Of a stretch of 47,315 nucleotides of DNA, positions 34,626 to 44,347 are shown in pieces. Under the pieces are notes generated by a model. That model did not search any database. It saw only the letters and a list, made by a program, of their open reading frames with translations, and had not been told where the DNA came from. The stretch lies in NCBI GenBank assembly GCA_018398765.1, contig JAHBMJ010000471.1:1-47315 (forward strand). Reading direction: 5' to 3'. The DNA is from Chromera velia (Eukaryota > Sar > Chromeraceae). Numbering within the stretch: position 1 is the first letter of the stretch; each line of letters begins with the position of its first letter. The position numbers and the translations under genes are program-made.

Positions 34626-34856
34626 CTAGGCGCCGCACATTAAAAAAAAAAAAAAAGTTGGGAAAGCCTAATTTTTTTTTTCTTTTTTTTATTTCAAGTG
34701 CCTCCAAAAGGAAAAGAATCACTTTCGACTCTGAAACTTACTTTTCCACATAAAATTTGAACCTAACTTTTGACATTAAAAAAAAAAAAAAAGAAAAAAA
34801 AAATTGAGGACGCCTAATTTCTTTTTCTTTTTTTTTTTTTAATGCGCGGCGCCTAG
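34626..34856. mobile_element. 231-bp MITE, hAT-like
   Basis: The left end reads CTAGGCGCCGCACATTAAAA. The right end, reverse-complemented, reads the same with one A/G difference, giving 20-bp terminal inverted repeats. The flanks are ATATTATG and ATATCATG, an imperfect 8-bp target duplication. Internally it is A/T runs with a repeated GCCTAATTT motif and no ORF. An 8-bp duplication points to the hAT superfamily. Autonomous partners are not in this window. Confidence 0.75.
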
Positions 34857-35432
34857 ATATCATGCATGCAACGCTACAATTTAGTATCCTTAAATATATT
34901 AAAAAACTTGATTTTATTACCTGAATGATGATTTAGGCTGTTATTTAGTTACTGTTGAAATTCAATTTTAAGTTTTAGCTATAAGTTTGTACCACTTTGT
35001 AGATATATGTTTTATCAAAAAGTCTAGAAAAAAGTAAAATTTAAATAGCTACAGTTTTAACTTTCAAACACAGTTAGCTTTAGCTAGTTTAAAGCAATAT
35101 TTTGGTACTAAAAATTAGTCTAAAATACATATGACTACGCAATGGCGTATAATCAATTAAATTAATGGACATTAAATTGTTTACAAATAGATTACACGTA
35201 AAAGTATAATCTCTTTTAACATAATTTTAAAACAGACAAACAACCAATGTCAAAATAAGTCGATAATATTAATGCTAGTTGAAATGCTATGCTCGGGCTA
35301 CTTGTTATCTAGAGTGCTACACAAACGTGTTCATATCCACTGACACGCAGGTGTACAAAAAAGCAACTTCATTGAAAAATATACTGAAAACATGCTTCCT
35401 TTTTCTGCTTCATGCAGCCTTTACCTAGGCCC
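34857..35432. other. AT-rich island, no gene
   Basis: Strongly AT-rich sequence between the MITE and the phosphatase gene. Nothing coding is seen up to the stop codon at 35433. Confidence 0.5.
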
Positions 35433-36206
35433 CTACTTTTTGTGTGCTTCAATTGCAATGGCTTCTCGAATCGCTTCGAGGACTTGCAACCCTGTAGTCC
35501 ATTCGCGCACTTCTGCACTCACAGGGGTCTGTTCCTTCTCCCGCTCGATTCTCTTCACGAGGCCACGAGCTGAGGGCACTGAAGGGTCGTTTCGGACTAG
35601 CAGCAGGTCAGAGGGACGAAGGCGCACTGCTGCACAGAAGTCACCCCCGCCGTCACCGATGTAAACAATCCTTGCAGACTCTGGGCCAAGAATGCCCATG
35701 TCTCTCTCCAAAACCCGACCCTTACAAAGGTTGGGAGGACAGAGCGAACAGCCATGAGGTTCCTCTTGCGGGTGGTAGGGCCGAACACGCAGGATTCCCT
35801 TCTCGGGACAGGTCCAGCTCGCGTTGGTTTTCACGCTCTTTATGTACTGTCCCAACCCTTTCTTATCGAGAAAGGCTTGGATGAAAAATTCACTGGCGTC
35901 CGACACAATATGAACCTCTGCGAGGCCGCTCTCCGCAGCCTCTTTGACCGCAGCAACCATACCTGCCAGCACAGGCACATGTGCCAGGCACTCCCGTATT
36001 TGATCAGTGCTGACGGAAAAGTTCGTTTGCATCTGAACAAGCGCTTGGTCGATGATCGAGGTCCAACTGTCGGGTTCTGTGTTGGCCTTCTGCGAGATGA
36101 ATTTGAGCACCTCGGGTGCCAATTGCTCAAAGACATGGATGTCGCTGTTAGTGTTGATCAGACTCCAGTCATAGTCAAACACGATGACAAGCTTTGATGA
36201 AGTCAT
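35433..36206 (-). CDS. HAD-superfamily phosphatase, PHOSPHO1/PHOSPHO2-like, 257 aa
   Basis: Single exon from the ATG at 36206 to a TAG at 35433-35435. The frame stays open upstream to a possible Met at 36365, but the family motif begins just after MTSSKL, so the downstream ATG is preferred; a targeting extension is not excluded. Motif I is D11-Y-D13-W-S15 (nucleophile D11). Motif II is S102 in IVSDAS. The family-typical PYHP, HGC, LCPPNLCKG block (about 143-163) supplies the motif III lysine K162. Motif IV is GDGGGD (184-189), where the usual GDGxND Asn is Gly. The length matches PHOSPHO enzymes (about 240-270 aa). These soluble Mg-dependent enzymes dephosphorylate small metabolites such as phosphocholine, phosphoethanolamine or pyridoxal phosphate; the substrate here is unknown. 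Its neighbours are repeats and AT-rich DNA. Confidence 0.9.
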   Translation of the reverse strand: MTSSKLVIVFDYDWSLINTNSDIHVFEQLAPEVLKFISQKANTEPDSWTSIIDQALVQMQTNFSVSTDQIRECLAHVPVLAGMVAAVKEAAESGLAEVHIVSDASEFFIQAFLDKKGLGQYIKSVKTNASWTCPEKGILRVRPYHPQEEPHGCSLCPPNLCKGRVLERDMGILGPESARIVYIGDGGGDFCAAVRLRPSDLLLVRNDPSVPSARGLVKRIEREKEQTPVSAEVREWTTGLQVLEAIREAIAIEAHKK

Positions 36207-36868
36207 GATCGTATGGTTCTGAGGACGGCAGGTATTTGTGCGCGTTGAATTAAGTACGTTGGTATATATGTGTCGACACGAAAGCAAAGTTTCTCTCTGT
36301 CGACGAAGAAGGGATGCACTGTTTCCTCGACCACTTCGGACTTTGCCTACAATTAGTGGAACCAATCCGGGTCTGCTTTACCCAGTTTCGAAGAGACAGA
36401 AGCGAGGCCCGCGCAGAAAGGGGCGTCACGCAGAGAATGACTCACATGCAGTTTTGGTGATGTCAGCGCCCTGAAAAAGGGTCAAGCAACTCTTGTAGAC
36501 GGATTATATCGACGGCTGCAGCTTCTAGGCATGTGCCGACATTACCATATGGACGGGCCTCACGTATGACGGGTCAGAAGAGTGACTCTGGAGAAGCTCT
36601 TGAGGTCTGATGTACGCACAGCAGAAACCCGGTTAATTTCTTGGATCATATATATTATATATATGTTGCAGTAGCATTGCAGTAGCGTAGCACACGCATG
36701 TGTTGCACACATGCATGCATATGCAGTTAGACATCTGTGAGGCTTTATAGGCGCCGGGGTGACGTACTGCATGGGCCGAGCCAGGTGTTCGGTCCCGGCC
36801 TACTGTACGTAACCCTACAGTGTGACTGACACACGCCATCGCACGCCACGTGCATGCAGGTACGCGCC

Positions 36869-37092
36869 CATTCAAACTCTAGCTTGTCACTGCTTGCGCC
36901 TTATACTTTTCTGTATAGTCTAAGGGTCCCGCTAGAAGCCTCGAACGTAGGATTTACGCCTTGGCGGAGGGTGACTCCGACAAGTCGTGAAGGCGGTTCC
37001 GGTCGTAAAGTTGCTCTACACTTGCTGATACTCTGTATAGAGCTGGTTACTTTTTACGTCCAGCCGCCTACGGAGATCCCACGCGGCTCCCA
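36869..37092. repeat. Repeat X, copy 1 (224 bp)
   Basis: It matches 37759-37982 base for base except for four differences that I count, all transitions. It starts CATTCAAACTCTAGC and ends at GCGGCTCCCA. No known function is recognised. Confidence 0.92.
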
Positions 37093-37267
37093 CTCCGCGT
37101 CTTTTGGAATCCCCGGTTCATACTTCTCTGCCCGCTAACGTTAAACGTCACCTTTCACAACCAGGATGGAATAGTCCTTCCCTGAGTACCAGGTTCACTA
37201 CCCGAGTGATTGCTCTTATCAGGTGTGCGATTCAAAGAGCGTATGTCAGATACGGTGGGAGGGTGGG

Positions 37268-37500
37268 TTCCATTTCGGTTTTCGAAACTGTCATTCTAGA
37301 TTCAATCCCTTGAGTCTTTATTTCCTTCTTACTTATTCCGATAGTGAATCTTCTATTTTGATTTGATCTTTTCTTGACCGCGCGCAGCGCTGCCGTTTGA
37401 ACGCGCAGCATCCGGTCCAAGTGTTCCCTTTGCTTTTCATGCATCGATCACTGAAATTGTTAACACTTTGCATGCCCCATGATGGGGATCGATTTATATA
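37268..37500. repeat. Repeat Y, copy 1 (5'-truncated)
   Basis: It shares the segment from TTTCGGTTTTCGAAACTG to GGGGATCGATTTAT with copy 3 at 42386-42703. It ends with a CCCCAT-G-ATGGGG hairpin (37475-37487) and runs directly into copy 2. Confidence 0.9.
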
Positions 37501-37760
37501 AAGACGTGTGCAGGTCACCTGCGGTCTGAGGATCCGTCAACCATCTTGGCTTCAAAGATCAATTAATCGAGCCTCACCGAAACAGATCTTCCGTTTCGGT
37601 TTTCGAAACTGTCATTCCAGATTCAATCCCTTGAGTCTTTATTTCCTTCTTACTTATTCCGATAGTGAATCTTCTATTTTGATTTGATCTTTTCTTGACC
37701 GCGCGCAGCGCTGCCGTTTGAACGCGCAGCATCCGGTCCAAGTGTTCCCTTTGCTTTTCA
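37501..37760. repeat. Repeat Y, copy 2 (3'-truncated)
   Basis: It begins AAGACGTGTGCAGGTCACCT like copy 3. It breaks off at GCTTTTCA, where repeat X copy 2 starts. Confidence 0.9.
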
Positions 37761-37982
37761 TTCAAACTCTAGCTTGTCACTGCTTGCGCCTTATACTTTT
37801 TTGTATAGTCTAAGGGTCCCGCTAGAAGCCTCGAACGTAGGATTTACGCCTTGGCGGAGGGTGACTCCGACAAGTTGTGAAGGCGGTTCCGGTCGTAAAG
37901 TTGCTCTACACTTGCTGATACTCTGCATAGAGCTGGTTACTTTTTACGTCCGGCCGCCTACGGAGATCCCACGCGGCTCCCA
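37759..37982. repeat. Repeat X, copy 2 (224 bp)
   Basis: Offset from copy 1 by exactly 890 bp, as expected if a unit (X, spacer, Y1, Y2) had been tandemly duplicated and the second unit truncated. Confidence 0.92.
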
Positions 37983-39954
37983 ATCTGAAGCGGGTCCCCA
38001 ATCTGTAATACATAAAACAGTGGCGTGCTTATAGGTATTTATAAAGGGCTCTTGGCGCTTTATTTGAATTGCATACTATAAGCTGGCTCTGTTTGTGTGT
38101 AGTATATATATGGTCTCTGCATGGGGGTATTTACAAGTGTGCGGTACGTTTGTCTGTATTACATATACTAAAATGGATAGATCAAACCTATCTAGGCTGC
38201 TCAAGAAAGGCTTGATGCGTTTAAACGCTTTCTGTCGGAGCTACTTATGAGACATTTGGCTATTAGTGCAACTACATTTGGCACTTTGGCAGGAAACTAC
38301 TAACTAGTCCTGCGGACATAATACATGGATCGATTTCACCAGAGACTTCAATCTTTGCTCAGTTCGCTGAGATCTATACATATCGAACAGTGATGAACAC
38401 CGTAAATTGTTATAATAAAACAGTCATGATCAGTTCGCATTAATAAATCAATCTGATAATCAATCAATCAATTGATTTTAAATTCCAGTGATTACAACTT
38501 TAGACTTTAGTATAGTCTAATTTCACTTTAAATTAAATATCTAATTTATTTACAGTAAGTTTAACTATATGCTTAGCTTATATAATTGTTTGAGTTTATT
38601 TTAATTCTCATTCTTTTAATTTCTTTAGAATCTGGTAATAAATTCAAGAATATTCAAGAAGGATGAGGAAACACACTCTGTGTGTCAGGTTGTGCGATAT
38701 GCAAGTTCTTGACTGGCTTTATATGATCATCGGTCCCGGTTTGGCTGCAGCCTCGCGTAGCCAATAGTAGCAAACCATTTGTTTCTCGTCTGACTCATGT
38801 TTACTATGTTTCTCTCTGGTTTTCCATTCTTTTTCTCTCTGTATGTGTGTAGAAGTATGTTTCCTCCAGTTTGTCTATCTTTTTCTCTTCTTTTCTCATC
38901 CTGTTTTCAGACAGAACCAGAGAACGAAGGTGGATAATAGAGAGACCGATCGATCATCTCTAACGCACATCCCTCCGGGAAGTCCGCTTTCTTGTAATTT
39001 CTTTTTCGTCTGTCTGGTCAGGCTCAGTTCGCAGCATCATGCAGAAAGTCAATCTGCGTGTTATTCATGAACGCACACAACACACAGCATTTGTCAATGA
39101 GCGCTGACGATCTCTTGTCGTTGCGCGCTCGTTTCCAAATCTTCTTTCAATTGCCCTCTTCACAACCCAGACACACACAGGGAGAGGCAGCAAATTTTGA
39201 ATAAAGCAAAAGGCAAAATTTGAATAAATAATACATATGCTGAGCAGCTCTTTAACCCATCCCTTCCTTTTGAGTCGGCGCCCCGGCGATTTGTATCGCG
39301 AGCCAGACAAATTGACCCAACTGGGAACTCTGTACACCGTATGCTGGTGGAGCGCATCTCCGATCGACGTCCACACAGCACATCCATTCAATCACTCTTC
39401 CATTCATTCATTGACTCATTCATTCATTCATTCATTCCTTTTTCATTCATTCACTTTTTCGTCCATCCATTCATTCCATCCTCCAGTCATTCGTATATTC
39501 ACTTGTCCATTCAATCTTTTCTTATGAATTCATTCGTTTGATTATTGCCAAAACGGTTGAGAAGGGGGACATTGGATCGATGGAACAGAAAAGAATCATG
39601 GGAGTTAGACATGTTCATGCCCTGGTCTCCAGGGGAGCTGTCTCAGCCTGCTCTGTCAGGCCTCCTATTCATTCCTTCTCTCCCCCCCTTCCTTGCTTGC
39701 ATGTCAGGTAGAAAGGAGCAGGGCGTAGCGACACAGGAAGAGAGGGAACATGGCAGGTGAATCAGATCGACACACAGCGTTTGAGGAGGATCAGAAAGAG
39801 ATGCAGAAAGGGACAGAGAGATCTTTTGGGCCTACTTGTTTGGCGCTCGAATCCCGGCCTCCGTCCCTTCTGTCATCCTTCTCCCCTGATCTGGCGTCAC
39901 CCTAACACCCCCTTCTTTCCCTTTCCTTGCACCACGCTGCACTGGACCCTTTCC
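37983..39954. other. Intergenic, AT-rich then mixed, no gene recognised
   Basis: Positions 38030-38660 are AT-rich. A run of ATTC-type repeats lies at about 39390-39530. Positions 39541-39954 hold open frames on both strands without a recognisable domain. The minus-strand frame immediately downstream of the interrupted ORF stays open for about 40 codons past the TGA at 39955. Confidence 0.4.
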
Positions 39955-41814
39955 TCACCCATGCATCCCTCCCCCGTTCGGAGGGGCTCTCGAGTCAGTG
40001 TCGCCCCTCGCAGGAGAGACTTTCCCCCCCTCTTGACCATGCAGGGAGGGCGCGACCGACGCTCTCCGGATGCTCTGTGCGGTGGCGTGCACTGCCTTGC
40101 AGATGTGTCCGTTCGCCTTATGGCGAAGGGGCGGGTCCATGCTTTGACACACAGGCTGCGTGCACAGCAGGGGCATGTCATCCTTTGGACACTGGGCAGT
40201 TGAGTGCTTGTCTTCCAGGGCTCTGGGCAGGTTGAACTTTAGTGCGTGATTATCACACCAGAGACACTAGAGCGTGGGTCGTCTGCTGCTGCTGCTGGCT
40301 CCGAAGTCGTGTTGCACCCCTCTGCTTCCTCCTGCCTGCCTGTCCTTTTGACCCCCTTTCTCTGTGCCTGCTTGTGAAGGAGGCGGCAAAGCGGGATTGG
40401 CTGAGGGGGTTCTCCCTCCCTTGATGTACTCTGAGACCATGTCGGCAAGGGAAAAGAGGGCGATGTGCAACATATCGGGAGAGAACTGCATAGAGGCGGC
40501 ACCCAGCTTCCCCCTTGCGAGAAGTTTCATCCTGTCTGCTACTGCTGAGCGGACGAGAATCGAGGAGGCTGAGCAACTGTCGTTGATTCGCAAATCTGCT
40601 GCCTCATAGGCAGTGAGACGGCGGAGCACGAGAGAAAGGTTTCTCACGTCTTCGGCTGCTTTGCGCATCGCTGTCACTGCGAGCTCTCTCTCTGCCTTCA
40701 TCACCGCCTCTCTGTGGTCTCGGTGGGCCTGCTTCAGGGATTCGACTGCATCTGCCAGCGCTTTTCTCAACACCCTCACCCACCACTCAATCTTCGGAGG
40801 GTCAGTGTCGGGTAGGGGAACCTGGTGTCGTGCTGCTACTTTTTGGGGAGTTCCGTCTTCGATGAACCGCTTGGCTTGGTGCTGTGTGATGTCCTCTTTG
40901 AAGGGATCGGAGAGCTCTGATGCTTTCAGAGCGACAATGTCGGGGTGACACGTGCCCTTCTTTGCTGGGGGCTTCGTGAGGATCGCCCCGACTGCTGGCA
41001 CACCCAAGACTATGTAGGGAACGATGGCTCTCAGTTCTCCTGCTTCTGCTGCTATGGCTTCGTTGAGCTCTGTGCTCTCCTGGGGGGGGATCACCGGAAT
41101 GGGGTCATCTTCATTATCCTCGTATTCGTCTTCTTCTCCGCACAGAGTTCAGAACACCTGGACGGCATTCTGTTTGCTCATACCCTGTGTCCATTCAGGC
41201 AGCTGGCCAGCCTGGACCCCCGAGGCATGTCTCTTCGCTCTTCCCCCCTCTTCGTTGGGGACAGGTGCGCGGAAACGCTTCAGTGGGCTTTTGGGCAGTG
41301 GCTGCTGCTGTGTGGGATCATCGTGGGGGGGAGGCTCGTGGATGCCTCCTCCGAGGAGCCCCGTATCGTTCACTTGGACTTCGCCATCAGCGTTGACGGC
41401 TGCTGCTACTGCTCCCGACTGTCCTTTCTTTGTCTCTTTCATGTCCTCCTTCAATTTCAGAAGTTGGGGCAGGAAGGCAACCATTGCATTCCCCTTCTTA
41501 GAACGGAGGGCCTTCCCTGCTGCTTTGTCCTTCTCCTCTGCTGCTTTTGTCAAGAAACTCCAGAAGGCAGCTTCCTCTGGGGACTCTTCGTCTCCTCCAT
41601 CCTCCCCTCCCTCGTCTAACTCTTCTTCGTTCATTGTCTCCTGTTCTTTCTCCGCAGCTTCGAGCTACTCCTTCAACTTCTTCACCTTGGCTGCAGCCGC
41701 TTTGGCTTGCGCAGCGGTTGTCGTCTTTTTCTTCTGCTCAGCTGGTGGGGGTGGTGCGGCTTTGGGAGCACTCTCCCCCGCCTTCTTCTTGATGGCCTTC
41801 TGCTTTGGGGCCAT
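39955..41814 (-). pseudogene. Nonsense-interrupted ORF, Lys/Glu-rich protein with Cys/His-rich tail (620 codons)
   Basis: From an ATG at 41814 (MAPKQKAIKKK) one frame runs 620 codons to a TGA at 39955. It is broken by TAG at 41667-41665, TGA at 41151-41149 and TAG at 40269-40267. Protein character continues in frame across each stop: KKLKE before and LEAAEKEQE after the first; GMSKQNAVQVF before and CGEEDEYEDNEDD after the second; SSSSRRPTL before and CLWCDNHALKF after the third. The middle third contains a helical domain (EWWVRVLRKALADAVESL; VRNLSLVLRRLTAYEAADL). The tail is Cys/His-rich (CLWC, CPKDDM, LLC, C, H, H, C) and could bind zinc. One CAG or CGA to stop transition would explain each break. 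Two breaks could alternatively be tiny 36- and 48-nt introns. It could be a decayed gag-like element ORF; repeat Y copy 3 lies about 570 bp away. Confidence 0.6.
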
Positions 41815-42385
41815 GGCGTTCCAATGCGTTCCAGACCTGTTTGTGGAGGAACAAGCAAAGGGGAAGAGAATTGGAGTGCAGGACTTAACGTTTCTATGCT
41901 AAAGAGAAATTTTGAGGTGACAATGCTGCCTCTTTTGATTTGTTTCTGCTGTGCTCTCTGAGCAACCGCTTCTGTCTCTTTTCGTATCCGTCTCGTTCTG
42001 GCGGTTGTTTCGCTATTCATGGTCTTATCTTGACCAACTTTTGTTCTTTCGAAGCTTGCCGACCTGTGTCTGTCTCTGTCTTTCAGACTGCGTCCCGCCG
42101 TCCCGGCAGATCGGCCCCCTCTGTTGTCTCTGTACACTGCGCTCAGAAAGAAGAAGACGAGGGCAGTGAGATTTTTGCGCTCAGGAGGTGGCTGGATCTG
42201 ATGTTAATTTCTCTACTGGGTGGCGCTTGGCGCACCTGAGTGGATTACTGACCGTCAGCTCGGCTCTGCTGAAGTGACTTATGCTCTGCACAAGGTCTCT
42301 TTTTTTATGAGTGGAGGAGATTGGGATCTTCCCAAATCGACTCAGGGAGGGGTCGTCTCGACCTCAGTATCTCAATTTTTTGACA

Positions 42386-42703
42386 AAGACGTGTGCAGGT
42401 CACCTGCCGTCTGAGGATCCGTCAACCATCTTGGCTTCAGAGATCAATTAATCGAGCCTCACCGAAACAGATCTTCTATTTCGGTTTTTGAAACTGTCAT
42501 TCCAGATTCAATCCTTGAGTCTTTATTTCCTTCTTACTTATTCCGATAGTGGAATCTTCTATTTTGATTTGATCTTTTCTTGACCGCGCGCAGCGCTGCC
42601 GTTTGAACGCGCAGGATCCGGTCCAAGTGTTCCCTTTGCTTTTCATGCATCGATCACTGAAATTGTTGACACTTTGCATGCCCCATGATGGGGATCGATT
42701 TAT
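42386..42703. repeat. Repeat Y, copy 3 (full length, about 318 bp)
   Basis: The most complete copy, containing both the GACGTGTGCAGG start seen in copy 2 and the CCCCATGATGGGG hairpin end seen in copy 1. It differs by scattered substitutions and 1-nt indels. Confidence 0.9.
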
Positions 42704-42862
42704 CCAAGATTTTCCAAGCAACACTTGACTGCGCGTTCGCAGCGTTGTGGCAGTACTGCAGTATATAAAGGACATCCACTTTTTTGGAAAACGAAAACAA
42801 GTCATTCAGAATTGTCGATGTAGTTCACGCAATACACGGATGATTCGAATGGAGTCCAAATA

Positions 42863-43600
42863 AATGAGATTCAGAGATATTGAGAGCTGAAGAGCCTAAT
42901 CGCTCTGTTGCCGCAACGCCTGAAGACCAACGATGGAATAAGGAGCAGAACAGCGGACTCACAAATGTTTCACGTAAGTTGATGGTCAGTATACTTCATG
43001 CTGCCGTTACGCCAGCCCTCTCAGCAAAAGTGGTAGACAGAGCAGCTTATGAATATGTTTTACGACCTCTGTTTCCATTTTGTTGCAGCGATCTCCGGAA
43101 CCACAGGATCGGGAAGGGCTTCCCTCAAACCTTCAGTCAACCAGGCAGTCAATCGGTGGTCCAGGAGCCCTTCGAGGGAGACGAAGAGAATGTGCCAAGC
43201 CAAGGCGACAAGCAGCTGCAGCAGAAGATTGCCAACTTGCAGCAGCAGCTGGCTCAGATCGACGCAAAATGATCTGGCACAGGCACAGGCACATCTGGAG
43301 ACGGCACAACAGCAAGCACAGCCTGCAGCAACGGGTGAGCGGCCGCGGCGGCCCAAGAACAAGCGCAGCATCCTGCCCGGCAACAAGCCCAACAACACGC
43401 ACAGCAACAGGCCCAGCAGGACGTCCAGCAACAGCAGCAGCAAAATCCCAATGCAGTCTTCGTATCATTGACAGGACGTACCAATCAGCTGTTGGTCGAG
43501 AAGGAGAGGGAGATGGACAGGCTGACTACCTCTCTTGAAGGAGGGAAGCGCAAGGCTGAAGCAAAAAGAAGGAGGCAATGTCGAAGGTCACCACACGGGT
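42863..43600 (+). pseudogene. Possible 5' exons of the RRM gene, Gln-rich, frame-disrupted
   Basis: A good donor (CAC followed by GTAAGT, 42974) and a good acceptor (TTGTTGCAG, ending 43088) bracket an intron. The following segment is Gln/Ala-rich coding-like sequence, but in alternating frames. QQKIANLQQQLAQIDA is in frame 1 and ends at TGA near 43272. NDLAQAQAHLETAQQQAQ is in frame 2. AQQHAQQQAQQDVQQQQQQ and NQLLVEKEREMDRL return to frame 1. A 1-nt gain at the AAAA near 43268 and a compensating change near 43335-43345 would restore one frame. No ATG is certain. It may be pseudogene, assembly error or unrecognised introns. Confidence 0.35.
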
Positions 43601-43858
43601 TCCCACTTCAAACCTATCGAAAGTCGCCCCAAACGGCCTTTTTTCCACTTCAAACCTGAAATCTGCAATGATGCCATTGAATTCAGGGGCTGTCGATTAT
43701 CTTTCGTTCGTTCCTCTCGTTCGTTCTTTCGTTCCCCGCTCTGTGATGCTTGCATCTTCTTCTCATTACAAAACAGCATTGCGCAGAACCTCCGCACCAG
43801 TTCTTGCAGTTCTGTTGCGTTCTTTTATTGCTTGTTCCCCTTTACTTCACACCTGCAG

Positions 43859-44316
43859 GTTGAGTACTCCCAGACGAGCGAGTTGAGCGTGCAGGAGGAC
43901 GCCCCGCCTGGATATGTGGTCCTTGCGACTGTGTCCAACATGATGTACCCTGTTGACCTTCAGCTTCTGCATTCCCTCTTCGTCAAGTACGGCAACATCT
44001 TCAGGATGGCCACCTTCAACCGCACAGTGAAGAAGGACGGGAAGGATCAACAGGCTCTTCAGTGCCTGATTGAATTCGAGAAGGAGCCCGAGGCCACTGC
44101 CGCAATGCAGGCCCTCAACGGCATGCAGGTGCATCTATGCGGGGTGCAACGAGCTCGAGGTCTGTCGGTCTGTCTGTGTTTTCTTCGGCAGCCCTTCCTG
44201 TGCGGGTGCAGAGGTCAACAGGGATATCAGCAATGTCTTGCAGTGTCTCTCGTGATCTGTCTCTCTCCATTTGCGCCTTCGTTAGAGAGAAACGAAACGC
44301 AGGCAGTCTGTCTCCG

Positions 44317-44347
<31 letters not shown>

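Noticed and set aside
39840-39860. T-arm-like GCTCGAATCC suggesting a tRNA
   Set aside because: No matching acceptor, D or anticodon arms can be folded around it.
41024-41902. 292-codon plus-strand Ser-rich frame
   Set aside because: It is antisense to the interrupted Lys/Glu-rich frame. The Ser/Phe runs are complements of Glu/Lys codons.
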